Assembly: GCF_000454065.1 (NCBI RefSeq)
Contig: NZ_ATNE01000001.1
Coordinates: 436,501-500,500 of the forward strand
Length of the DNA: 64,000 nt
Origin: Brevibacillus thermoruber 423
GTDB taxonomy: Bacteria; Bacillota; Bacilli; Brevibacillales; Brevibacillaceae
Direction: 5' to 3'
In this document: in pieces, positions 28,137-36,052 of the stretch
Numbering within the stretch: the stretch's first letter is position 1
Layout: the number at the start of each line of letters is the position of its first letter
Notes under the pieces: model-generated
Databases searched by the model: none
The model's input: the letters and a program-made list of their open reading frames with translations, nothing else
Told to the model about the DNA's origin: nothing
Translations under genes and position numbers: made by a program

Positions 28137-28559
28137 ATGGCCGTAATCAGAGCGAACAGCAGGGATGTAGACATGCTGGCAAGACTGATGCGCGCCGAAG
28201 CAGAAGGCGAAGGGGTCCTGGGCATGCTGATGGTCGGCAACGTCGGCGTCAACCGCATCCTCGCCAACTGCCTTGACTTTCGCGGCATCCGCACGATGAG
28301 CCAGATGGTGTTCCAATCGCCTGGCGGCTTCGAAGCGGTGCAAAAGCCGTACTTTTACCAGCGCGCCCGGGACAAGGAAAGGCGATTGGCCAGACGCAAC
28401 ATCAACGGCGAACGGCAGCACCCTGCCTCAAACGCGCTGTGGTTCTTCCGGCCGGCCGGAAACTGTCCGCCCCAGTGGTATAATCAACGAAATGCAGGAC
28501 GCTTCAAAGCGCACTGCTTCTTTGTACCTACCCCGCAAGATTGTCCACGAGTTTACTAA
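28137..28559 (+). CDS. cwlJ: spore cortex-lytic enzyme CwlJ
   Basis: CwlJ is a Hydrolase_2-family cortex-lytic enzyme that degrades spore cortex during germination, notably in response to Ca-dipicolinate. The 140-residue product lacks a signal peptide, as CwlJ does (it is made in the mother cell and placed in the coat). The LMRAEAEGE segment near residue 17 carries the catalytic Glu region, and ALWFFRPAGNCPPQW the C-terminal motif. GGAGGAGGTGA precedes the ATG. gerQ, its localisation partner, begins 15 bases downstream. Confidence 0.94.
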   Translation: MAVIRANSRDVDMLARLMRAEAEGEGVLGMLMVGNVGVNRILANCLDFRGIRTMSQMVFQSPGGFEAVQKPYFYQRARDKERRLARRNINGERQHPASNALWFFRPAGNCPPQWYNQRNAGRFKAHCFFVPTPQDCPRVY

Positions 28560-28574
28560 AGGAGAGAGGTCATC

Positions 28575-29000
28575 ATGAGCCAGCAATTTCCTTACCCGCC
28601 TTATGCGAATCCGTATGTCGATCCGTATGCGTCGCCGTCTTATCCGTATCCGACGGCACAGCAGCAGCAGGTGATGCCGATGCCGATGCCGCCCAGCGGG
28701 TCCTTCATCCCCGGAACGCCGTTGGCGCCGGGGCAGTTCGTAGAGGAGTCCTACATCGAGAACATCCTCCGCTTGAATCTGGGCAAAGTAATCACCGTCT
28801 ACCAAACGTTCGAGAACAACACCCAATGGAACGCCAAAATCTTCCGGGGCCGCCTGGAAGCCGCGGGACGCGATCACATCATCCTCAGCGATCCGCAAAC
28901 GGGCAGACGCTATCTGCTGCTGATGGTCAACACGGACTACATCACAACGGACGAAGAGCTGAACTACGTGCCGCCGGCGCTGCCGCCCACCGCTCGGTAA
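28575..29000 (+). CDS. gerQ: spore coat protein GerQ
   Basis: GerQ is a coat protein needed for CwlJ to reach the spore, and is cross-linked by transglutaminase in B. subtilis. The 141-residue product has a Tyr/Pro/Gln/Met-rich N-terminal half (SQQFPYPPYANPYVDPYA) and the conserved C-terminal domain (ESYIENILRLNLGKVITVY, GRDHIILSDP). The operon order is cwlJ then gerQ. Confidence 0.95.
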   Translation: MSQQFPYPPYANPYVDPYASPSYPYPTAQQQQVMPMPMPPSGSFIPGTPLAPGQFVEESYIENILRLNLGKVITVYQTFENNTQWNAKIFRGRLEAAGRDHIILSDPQTGRRYLLLMVNTDYITTDEELNYVPPALPPTAR

Positions 29001-29018
29001 ATAGGTGGACCGTCCGAC

Positions 29019-29050
29019 CAAAAACCTCATCCGCCTGGGATGAGGTTTTG
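29019..29050. terminator. bidirectional terminator between gerQ and the PilZ gene
   Basis: AAAACCTCATCC and GGGATGAGGTTTT form a stem with A- and T-runs at its ends, between convergent genes. Confidence 0.92.
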
Positions 29051-29056
29051 GCGTGT

Positions 29057-29521
29057 TCACATCCACTGCTCCTCCATCAAGCGGATTGCGGTCAGGTACT
29101 CCCTTCTGTCCCCCTGCAAAAACGAACCGTCGGGCAGCGCCCCTTTCTGCCTCAGGCGGATGGCCAAGCGATTGACCACCCGGTTGATTTCCCGGTGCAC
29201 CGCTTCTTCCATCGTCAATTTGACCGCGTACTCGTTGATCCCGACGTCCCACTGTGCGCTGCGCACGATGTGTCCGTACATCTGCAGGCACTGCGAAAAC
29301 ACTTCCGTGTCAAACTGCAGGACGAGCTGATCGTGGACGGGCAGCTTCAGGTGGGTCAGAAAGCGAAGCCCGCCGCCGCTGATGTCTTCAATCAGCACTT
29401 TGGTGCTGCCGACTTCCAGCGTCTTTCCTTTGATCATGACGATGGTCATGTCCGCGCACAGAGGCGGGTCCAGTTTCAGACGGAAATATTCCCGTTGTTG
29501 CATAGTGACGCAGCGATCCAC
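29057..29521 (-). CDS. PilZ-domain protein (predicted c-di-GMP binding)
   Basis: The 154-residue protein carries both halves of the c-di-GMP-binding PilZ signature: the arginine segment QREYFR near the N-terminus and EDISGGGLRF about 40 residues later. A C-terminal helical extension (RREYLTAIRLMEEQ) follows. I start it at the GTG at 29521 because AGGGGTG lies 6 bases upstream; a GTG three codons earlier is possible. No effector gene is adjacent. Confidence 0.88.
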   Translation of the reverse strand: MDRCVTMQQREYFRLKLDPPLCADMTIVMIKGKTLEVGSTKVLIEDISGGGLRFLTHLKLPVHDQLVLQFDTEVFSQCLQMYGHIVRSAQWDVGINEYAVKLTMEEAVHREINRVVNRLAIRLRQKGALPDGSFLQGDRREYLTAIRLMEEQWM

Positions 29522-29585
29522 GACGTTCACCCCTGCTTGGCGGTATGAAAGCGATCATGTCAGACATCCTCTGCCGACGTACAGG

Positions 29586-29613
29586 AAAAGAGCGCCGATG
29601 AGCCGGCGCTTCT
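29586..29613 (-). terminator. terminator of the 56-residue membrane gene
   Basis: AGCGCCG and CGGCGCT form the stem followed by CTTTT on the minus strand, immediately after the stop codon. Confidence 0.8.
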
Positions 29614-29784
29614 TTACTTTTTCTTTGTCGGGTAGTGCATGTCCTGCAGCGTAAGCGGAAACTTTTCCCACAACTGGCTCTTGTCGTGTATGATCGAATC
29701 GCGACGGATCAACCGCAAGAGGAGTTCCACCACGCCCCACACAATGAGCATGAAAAAGAAGAAGACGTATAACGAAGCCCACAC
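29614..29784 (-). CDS. small membrane protein (56 aa)
   Basis: The family is not recognised. A GTG start at 29784 has GGAGG 8 bases upstream. The product has one strongly hydrophobic helix (LYVFFFFMLIVWGVVELLL) followed by a basic/polar tail ending PTKKK, so it should be anchored with its C-terminus in the cytoplasm. It has its own terminator. Confidence 0.65.
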   Translation of the reverse strand: MWASLYVFFFFMLIVWGVVELLLRLIRRDSIIHDKSQLWEKFPLTLQDMHYPTKKK

Positions 29785-29905
29785 GCTGCATTCCTCCTCC
29801 CATTTAGTACCACTATATGGGAGGGCAGCACAGATGATGCCCGGAAGCGATCCTGTTTGGCACCATTTCCTACATGATTCGTTATAGGTCATACGCAGGG
29901 AAAAA

Positions 29906-30333
29906 TCAAGCCTTGTTGGGCCTTCCCAGCCGGTGCCGAACCGGCCCCGGCTCCTGTTGAATCCGGTAGCGCTCCAGCGGCTGATTGCACTCGTACGCGT
30001 AGACGTGGCACAGTTCCTTGTCGACAATTCCCGGCTCGACGGATACGTCCCTGACCGCGCCGATGGGATTTAGCCGCTCGTACGGCACAGACAGGCCCAG
30101 TTCTTCTTCCAGTTCACGGACCCCGTCCCGCGGCTCTTCACCGGCGAGCAGGTGGCCGGCGGAAGTAATGTCCAGCTTGTCGGGCGAGGTGTCCTTTGCC
30201 GGATGCCGTCCCGGCGATAAATCCAGCAGTGAAACGTCCTGTGCCAGTGTCCGCAGCGGTGGACCTCGCCGCGCGGGGCCGCTCCGGTGTGCTGGCCCGA
30301 TTCGTCATAGATGTCAAGCATTTCGTCGTTCAC
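29906..30333 (-). pseudogene. Nudix hydrolase, decayed
   Basis: The first frame starts NDEMLDIYDESG and reads to CWIYRRDG. The remainder, from KDTSPDKLDITSAGHLLAGE through the Nudix box (GVRELEEELGL) to ERYRIQQE, is in another frame. Joining them shows that roughly 8-10 codons plus a frame change were lost between RRDG and HPAKD. The C-terminus after RYRIQQE also loses similarity. The family is the isopentenyl-diphosphate-isomerase-like Nudix group. The Nudix box survives, but the chain cannot be made whole. Confidence 0.8.
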
Positions 30334-30370
30334 GTTTTCTCACCCGTTTTCGCTCAGACTTGTCTCGCCC

Positions 30371-31012
30371 TTACAACAGCGTACGGCAGCCGTCCAGGAA
30401 CACCTTGCCCGCAAAAAACAGGAAGAGCAGCGCGGACAAGAGGGAGAACCCGCGAACCAGGCGCGGTCCCAGCCATTTTCCTCCCTGACTGGACACCCCT
30501 GCCATAAACAGCGACCAGAGGACGGAAGCCGTGAAAAATCCGGAAAAGAACAACAACAGCGAACTGGCTGAATGGCCCTGGGAGGCCGCGATCACGCTTC
30601 CGCCGACCGTGGCGAACCAGAGAATGGCCGAGGGCGAAGCGAGCGCAAGCCCCAATCCCCAGGTGAAATCCTTCCAGCCTTGGCGGTGTTCCGGTTCTTG
30701 TCCGCTCCGCTCGTCCAGATCAATCATTTTCGGACGGCGAAACTCCCTGATCATGCTCCAGGCCATCGAGAGGAGGATAACCGTCCCGCCGAGCCACAAC
30801 CCCCAGCGGACATAGAGATTGCTCATCAACAGCGACATGCCTGCCATGGACAGCAGCGCGTAGAAGAGATCGCCGAAGCTGGAACCGGCTCCGATCAGAA
30901 AGGACGGAAGCATTCCCCGCTGAACACCGGCCCGCAAAATTGCGACGTTGACAATCCCCAGATCCAGGCAGAGGGAAAGCGACAGGAAAAACCCGGATAC
31001 AAACCAACTCAT
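30371..31012 (-). CDS. LysE-family amino acid exporter
   Basis: The 213-residue membrane protein has six predicted segments, an N-terminal LSLSLCLDLGIVNVAIL and the LysE-type conserved GLALASPSAILWF in the middle. The family exports amino acids or related metabolites; the substrate here is unknown. A purine-rich ribosome site (GGGGGAGAGGG) lies rather far from the ATG at 31012. Confidence 0.85.
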   Translation of the reverse strand: MSWFVSGFFLSLSLCLDLGIVNVAILRAGVQRGMLPSFLIGAGSSFGDLFYALLSMAGMSLLMSNLYVRWGLWLGGTVILLSMAWSMIREFRRPKMIDLDERSGQEPEHRQGWKDFTWGLGLALASPSAILWFATVGGSVIAASQGHSASSLLLFFSGFFTASVLWSLFMAGVSSQGGKWLGPRLVRGFSLLSALLFLFFAGKVFLDGCRTLL

Positions 31013-31302
31013 CGAAAGATCCCTCTCCCCCTTTCAAGTCAGCTAAACTGACAATATTCTGACATAAAATGAAAAGGGTGTCGAGTCTGTTCGGCCATCC
31101 CGAACACGTCCCCGGCAGCGTCCAGGTCCGCATCCAGCCCAAGGGCCGCGCCGGCCGGAAGCGGTAGTCGCCGCTCCGCTCTTTGCCGCGCCGCTCTTTT
31201 CGCCCCGCCGATCCGTTCGTCATCAGGCAGGAATGATCGGGCCGATTGGTGAACAAGGAGAAGAGAGGCATCGGACACGCCGCACAAAAGGAGGCTGTTA
31301 TC
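31013..31302. other. intergenic region, no feature recognised
   Basis: These 290 bases lie between the divergent exporter and 148-residue genes. I found no convincing promoter, RNA or coding frame. Confidence 0.4.
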
Positions 31303-31749
31303 ATGGCACACGTCAAACTGTCACAGTGGGAAGCGATTTTGCTTGAGGTACTGCGCGCGCACGGGACAGAGGATCAGGAGATCATTGACCGGTTCAAAAG
31401 CGGAGATATCCGCCCGTTCCAACAAATCGAAGACGGCCGCTTTGATTTCGCGCATCTTCTCGATCTGTCCCAAAGCCAATGGGACCTGTTTGAGCGGGCC
31501 GTCCGCGACGGCTATCAGATCAAATTTTCCACGTTCAACGGAATCAAAACCCTGCTCTCCCTGAAGTTTCAGCAGCAGGCAGAGCGCGACTACGCGGTTC
31601 ATGAAGATTATCTGGAGCGAATCAGGCTGAAACAGGCGGACGTCGAGTGGCTCCGCTCGACGATCTCCCCCAATTGGCAAATCATCGAAACGGAACGGCG
31701 GCCGGACACGGACGAGGTGGCGATCACCATCGCTTTGGCCCGGCCGTGA
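31303..31749 (+). CDS. conserved hypothetical protein (148 aa)
   Basis: No family is recognised. The protein is soluble and mostly helical (LSQWEAILLEVLRAHG at the N-terminus, a charged middle with LERIRLKQADVEWL). A strong AAAAGGAGG site precedes the ATG at 31303 and a terminator follows, so it is a genuine single gene. Confidence 0.75.
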   Translation: MAHVKLSQWEAILLEVLRAHGTEDQEIIDRFKSGDIRPFQQIEDGRFDFAHLLDLSQSQWDLFERAVRDGYQIKFSTFNGIKTLLSLKFQQQAERDYAVHEDYLERIRLKQADVEWLRSTISPNWQIIETERRPDTDEVAITIALARP

Positions 31750-31771
31750 CGCCTCCGCGTCGAAATAAAGC

Positions 31772-31800
31772 GAGCACTTCCGGAACGGAAGTGCTCTTTT
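31772..31800 (+). terminator. terminator of the 148-residue gene
   Basis: GAGCACTTCCG and CGGAAGTGCTC form a perfect 11-bp stem with a three-base loop and TTTT. Confidence 0.93.
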
Positions 31801-31841
31801 CCTGCAGCCGGGGACCCTCCCGGACATTCGGGTGCGGCGTC

Positions 31842-32798
31842 TTATGACAAATCCAGCAGGGCGTCCAGCACGTTTTGCACCTCCACCCCCGTCTCAAATC
31901 CGATCAGTCTGGCTTCGCGGCCATCCAGGGCGGCGGCCAGCTCGTCCAGCAGTTGATGCAGCCGATTTTCATCAGGGAGGGGCACTTCGGCAAGGGGCTC
32001 GCCTCGACCGCCTGCCAGGAGCGTGCCCCAGTTGACCACGGAGAGGGTGCCTTCCGTCCCGTAGACGGTGTACGACAAATGCTCCTGGCGGGCAATCCCG
32101 CTCAACCCGTTGATCGTCACCGGCGTCCCGTCTTCCACCTGCAGCAGGGCGCTCACGCCCACCTCGCAGGCCAGCGGGTCGGCGGGGTATTCCACGTCGG
32201 AACGGACGACCCGCAGCCGCCCAAACAGCGATTGCGTGAGATGGAGAAAGTGCGGCAGGACTTCCCGGATGAATCCGCCCTGTTCGCGGCCGGAGAGCCA
32301 CGCCGTCTGCTGCCACGGACGGGGCCACTGGTGAAAATGGGTGACGATGTCGATCCGCCTGATGGTGCCCAGCGCCTCAAGCCGCCGTTTCAGCTCGGCA
32401 TACACGGGGCGGTAGTAGAGCGGAAAGTGCATGGCGTGGATCACCCCGGCCGCCCTTGCCGCCCGCAGCATCTCCTCCGCCTCCTTCGTCGTGTTGGCGA
32501 GCGGCTTTTCGCACAGGAGATGCCGGCCCGACGCCAGCACGTCCAGCGCGATCGGATGATGGAACTTGGGGGGAACGGCGAGATACACCAGATCCAGCCC
32601 TTCCCGGGCCAGCAGTTCGCGGTGATCGGTGTGCCACGAAGCTCCTCCCGCGTGTCGTGCCGCTTCTTTTGCCCGGTCGGGGGAGACGTCCGCGACGGTT
32701 GTCAGGCAAAACCGCTCGTGTGAACAGAGGGCGTTCATCATGCGCTCTCCCATGACGCCGGCGCCGATCACGCCGACGCTGTACTTGTCTGTTTTCAT
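31842..32798 (-). CDS. Gfo/Idh/MocA-family oxidoreductase
   Basis: This is an NAD(P)-dependent dehydrogenase of the sugar/inositol type. The 318-residue product has the Rossmann GVIGAGVMGERMM at residues 9-21, the catalytic-lysine motif CEKPLA near residue 95, and the C-terminal alpha/beta domain. The substrate is not known, and neighbours give no clear hint. AGGAGGAAG precedes the ATG at 32798. Confidence 0.9.
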   Translation of the reverse strand: MKTDKYSVGVIGAGVMGERMMNALCSHERFCLTTVADVSPDRAKEAARHAGGASWHTDHRELLAREGLDLVYLAVPPKFHHPIALDVLASGRHLLCEKPLANTTKEAEEMLRAARAAGVIHAMHFPLYYRPVYAELKRRLEALGTIRRIDIVTHFHQWPRPWQQTAWLSGREQGGFIREVLPHFLHLTQSLFGRLRVVRSDVEYPADPLACEVGVSALLQVEDGTPVTINGLSGIARQEHLSYTVYGTEGTLSVVNWGTLLAGGRGEPLAEVPLPDENRLHQLLDELAAALDGREARLIGFETGVEVQNVLDALLDLS

Positions 32799-32993
32799 GT
32801 TCTTCCTCCTCGCATGCTGGGTCTGCTGCAGACTGCCAACCCATTCGTCCCTACCCCTTCGGCAGATGACGGCTGCATTCCTGCTGGAGCATCGCCGGCC
32901 GCGAAACGTTTTCCGAGCGGCTGGCCCGAACGAAGAGCATCCGCTGCAACATCCTCCGCCTTCGGGCAGGTTTCCCGGAGGTGCCGACACAAC

Positions 32994-33030
32994 AAAAAAG
33001 CCCCCCGCAGAAGGCATTCTGCAGGAGGCG
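32994..33030 (-). terminator. terminator of gltT
   Basis: GCCTCCTGCAGAA pairs with TTCTGCGGGGGGC around a 4-base loop, followed by six Ts on the minus strand. Confidence 0.92.
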
Positions 33031-33039
33031 TGTAACGCG

Positions 33040-34308
33040 TTACGCCACTTGTGTCGTGGTTTCACGGATATACTCTTTTGCTTTGTTCTGGTCAAACTGC
33101 CCTTCCCAGCGGGAGATGACGACAGCAGCCAGCGAGTTGCCGATGACGTTGACCACCGTGCGGGCCATGTCCAGCAGACGGTCAATCCCGGCGATAAAGG
33201 CCAGTCCTTCAAGCGGGATGCCCACCGAACCAAGGGTGGCGAGCAGTACTACAAAGGAGACACCGGGAACGCCGGCGATCCCTTTGGAGGTGACCATCAA
33301 GACCAGCACCAGGGTAATCTGCGCGCTGATCGGCATGTCGATCCCGTACATCTGGGCGATGAACAGGGCCGCCAGCGCCTGGTACAGCGTGGAGCCGTCC
33401 AGGTTGAACGAATACCCAGTCGGGATCACGAAAGAGGTGATCGCCTTCGGACAGCCGAGGCGTTCCATCTTTTCCATGATCTTCGGGAGAACCGTCTCGG
33501 AGCTGGCCGTGGAGTATGCCAGCAGCAGTTCGTCCTTCAGGATTTTGATCAGGGTGAAGATGGAGATGCTGCTCATGCGGGCGATCACACCCAGCACCGC
33601 AACCACGAAGAAGAGCATCGTGGCGTGCACGAGAATCATCAGTTTCCCCAGCGGGACCAGCGACGAGAGACCAAACTTGGAAACGGTTACGCCGATCAGG
33701 GCGAATACGCCGAACGGCGCAAATTTCATGATCGCGTTTACCACCCAGAACATGGCGTCGGCCACGCCCTGGAAGAAATTCAGCACCGGCTTTCCTCTCT
33801 CTCCGGCCGCCGCTACCCCGAGCCCAAACAGGACGGAGAAGAAGATGATGGCCAGCATGTCCCCTTTGACGATTGCCTCGAAGACGTTTTTCGGTACGAT
33901 GTTGACAAAAGTCTCAATAAAGCCGTGGCTCTGGGAGGTTTCGGCCGTTTCCACGTACTTGTGGATATCGGTCTTGGTCAATTGGGACATGTCCACCCCG
34001 ACACCCGGCTGGAACAGGTTGGCTGCCAGCAGACCGACAATAATGGCAATCGTGGTAACGATTTCAAAATACAGAATCGTCTTCCCGCCGATTTTCCCCA
34101 GCTTCTTCACGTCGCCCACGCCGGCTACCCCCACGATCAGGGTGGCGATGACGATCGGCACGACGATCATTTTGATCAGGCGGATAAACACATCGCCAAT
34201 CGGCTGCAGGTAGGTTTCCACTGCAGGATTCCCGTAGAACAGGGCGCCCACAAGAATACCGAGTAAAAGACCAATGACAATTTGAATGGCCAGTCCATAA
34301 CGTTTCAT
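33040..34308 (-). CDS. gltT: proton/sodium-glutamate symporter (GltP/GltT family)
   Basis: This DAACS-family symporter takes up glutamate/aspartate. The 422-residue chain is highly similar in pattern to the thermostable GltT of Geobacillus: YLQPIGD near residue 34, the serine-rich hairpin STASSETVLP, the substrate-binding NLDGSTLYQ, and MARTVVNVIGNS in TM8. A purine-poor AGGTGTCAGG lies before the ATG. An 18-bp palindrome sits in its promoter region. Substrate preference cannot be told from sequence alone. Confidence 0.93.
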   Translation of the reverse strand: MKRYGLAIQIVIGLLLGILVGALFYGNPAVETYLQPIGDVFIRLIKMIVVPIVIATLIVGVAGVGDVKKLGKIGGKTILYFEIVTTIAIIVGLLAANLFQPGVGVDMSQLTKTDIHKYVETAETSQSHGFIETFVNIVPKNVFEAIVKGDMLAIIFFSVLFGLGVAAAGERGKPVLNFFQGVADAMFWVVNAIMKFAPFGVFALIGVTVSKFGLSSLVPLGKLMILVHATMLFFVVAVLGVIARMSSISIFTLIKILKDELLLAYSTASSETVLPKIMEKMERLGCPKAITSFVIPTGYSFNLDGSTLYQALAALFIAQMYGIDMPISAQITLVLVLMVTSKGIAGVPGVSFVVLLATLGSVGIPLEGLAFIAGIDRLLDMARTVVNVIGNSLAAVVISRWEGQFDQNKAKEYIRETTTQVA

Positions 34309-34640
34309 CCTGACACCTCGCTATCCTTTCGTTATAATCTATATCGCACAAAAAATCGACAAATAATTGTCGAATTTTGTCGATTATCCACACCTATCTT
34401 ACCAGACACGTCTCGACCGGCTCAATGTGAAAAGATTCCTTCTTTAAAGCGGTTACGTAGGCCTGCAGTCGAAATGAAGCCGTGGATTTTATAGTAACAT
34501 GAATTTTTCAAAGTCACCGATTTTGTATTCTTTTATATTTTGTTACTATTTTTGATTTTCATATGCCGGGCATAACATTGTCGAACGATGACGTATGGAC
34601 TGGCCGTTTCTGTCGTTTCCCGCCGCCTTGCTGAACATGC
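34309..34640. other. AT-rich regulatory region upstream of gltT
   Basis: No gene is present. The region holds the palindrome at 34356-34373, a cre-like sequence (TTAAAGCGGTTACG, 34444-34457) and oppositely oriented ATAGTAAC (34491-34498) and GTTACTAT (34542-34549) motifs that recur at the anmK promoter. Confidence 0.5.
34356..34384. promoter_or_regulatory. palindromic operator candidate of gltT
   Basis: TCGACAAATAATTGTCGA (34356-34373) is an inverted repeat with 7-bp arms. A third half-site, TTGTCGAT, follows at 34377-34384. It lies 48-76 bases before the gltT start, in or upstream of its likely promoter. The binding protein is unknown. Confidence 0.6.
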
Positions 34641-34681
34641 AAAAGCGGTCTGATCGGAACGTGCCGATCCAGACCGCTTTG
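34641..34681 (-). terminator. terminator of the salvage operon
   Basis: AAAGCGGTCTG-ATCGG and CCGAT-CCAGACCGCTTT form a long stem with a CTTTT tail on the minus strand, 31 bases after glcF. Confidence 0.88.
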
Positions 34682-34711
34682 TTCAGGTTTTCTGCCGCAT
34701 CCGGCTGTGAA

Positions 34712-36052
34712 TCAGATTTGCGTCACGGCGTCGAGGGAAGGGCGCTCCCCTTCCGTTTCCGCGTCGCGCCGCACGCGCGCCAGGAGATCGACGAGGTGCA
34801 CCGCCTCCATCCGGTCCCCCAGTCCCGCCTGCTCGATGCCCGCTTTCATCTGCAGGAGGCAGCCGGGGTTGGACGTGACCAGAATGTCCGCACGCGTCGC
34901 AGCCACGTGGCCCATTTTTTCGTCCAGAATCCGTCCCGCCATGTCCGGCTGCACCAGGTTGTAGATGCCGGCCGAGCCGCAGCAGCGGTCCGCTTCGAAC
35001 AGCGGGACAAACGTCGCCTCCGGTATGGATTGAAGCAGCTTCACCGGCTCTTTGGTCACCTTCATGCCATTGCGCAAATGACAGGAGGACTGGTAGGTGA
35101 TGCGCTTGGGCAGCGGCTGCAGAGGGGGCGTCCCCGTCAGCCCGGCCAGCACTTCGCTGATGTCCCGCACGCGCCGGACAAACCAATCCGCGTCTGCCTC
35201 CCATGCGGGATCGTGCTCCAGCAAATGGTGGTACTCCTGCAGCATGGCTCCGCAGCCGCCCGCGTTGGAGACTATCAGCTCCACGTCCGCCTGTTTGAAG
35301 GCGGCGATGTTTTGCCTGGCGAGCTGACGCGCCTGCTCCCGCTCCCCGCTGTGGGCGTGGAGCGCTCCGCAGCACGCCTGGCCAGGCGGAATCACCACTT
35401 CACATCCGGCATCCGCCAGCAGTGTGACCGTGTTCACATTGGTCTCGTGAAACAGGACGTCCATGATGCAGCCGCGAAACATGCCGACTCGCAGCTTCTT
35501 CTCCCCTTTGGCGGGCACGACGGTTCCCACCGCCTCTGTCAATCCCTTTCCCGCCGCTTCAGGGAGAACCGCTTCCATCGTCCGCATCTGCTCGGGCAGG
35601 AGGCGAAGCAGGCCCAGCCTGCGAGCCAGCCGCTGCAGGCCGGAGCGCTGGTAGAAGCGGAGCAGCCTGCCGGCGAGGTAGAGGCGGTCCTGTCGCGGAA
35701 GGAGCTGGCGAAACGCCAGCCAGCGCAGCAGCCGCACCGGCCACGAATGGACGCACTCCCGCTCGATCGCTTCCCGCGCCTGCTCAATCAGCTTCCCGTA
35801 CTTGACCCCGGCCGGACAGACCGGCTCACAGGCGCGGCAGCCCAGGCAGAGACTCATCTGGTCGACGACGTCCTGATCCGGCTCCAGGATGCCGTCGGCC
35901 ACCGCCTTCATCAAGGCGATGCGGCCGCGCGGCGAGGCCGCCTCGTAGCCGGTCTCCCGAAAGGTGGGGCAGGCCGGCTGGCAGAAGCCGCAGCGCATGC
36001 AGTTGGACAGTTCCTCGTAATCGAGCGCCGCTTTCCAGTCAGCGCTGTGCAT
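34712..36052 (-). CDS. glcF: GlcF-type iron-sulfur oxidase subunit
   Basis: GlcF-type subunits pass electrons from a flavin 2-hydroxyacid dehydrogenase to quinone. The 446-residue product has two ferredoxin motifs (C18, C21, C24, C28 and C69, C72, C75, C79) and two CCG domains (QACCGALH and DRCCGSAG). Its start overlaps the end of glcD by 14 bases. In the genome of origin the pair could oxidise glycolate, but placement in the murQ operon suggests D-lactate (see findings). Confidence 0.92.
   Translation of the reverse strand: MHSADWKAALDYEELSNCMRCGFCQPACPTFRETGYEAASPRGRIALMKAVADGILEPDQDVVDQMSLCLGCRACEPVCPAGVKYGKLIEQAREAIERECVHSWPVRLLRWLAFRQLLPRQDRLYLAGRLLRFYQRSGLQRLARRLGLLRLLPEQMRTMEAVLPEAAGKGLTEAVGTVVPAKGEKKLRVGMFRGCIMDVLFHETNVNTVTLLADAGCEVVIPPGQACCGALHAHSGEREQARQLARQNIAAFKQADVELIVSNAGGCGAMLQEYHHLLEHDPAWEADADWFVRRVRDISEVLAGLTGTPPLQPLPKRITYQSSCHLRNGMKVTKEPVKLLQSIPEATFVPLFEADRCCGSAGIYNLVQPDMAGRILDEKMGHVAATRADILVTSNPGCLLQMKAGIEQAGLGDRMEAVHLVDLLARVRRDAETEGERPSLDAVTQI

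Noticed and set aside
32799..33233. N-terminal extension of the Gfo/Idh/MocA gene
   Set aside because: The extension overlaps the gltT terminator and end of gltT and lacks protein-like sequence; AGGAGGAAG precedes the ATG at 32798.
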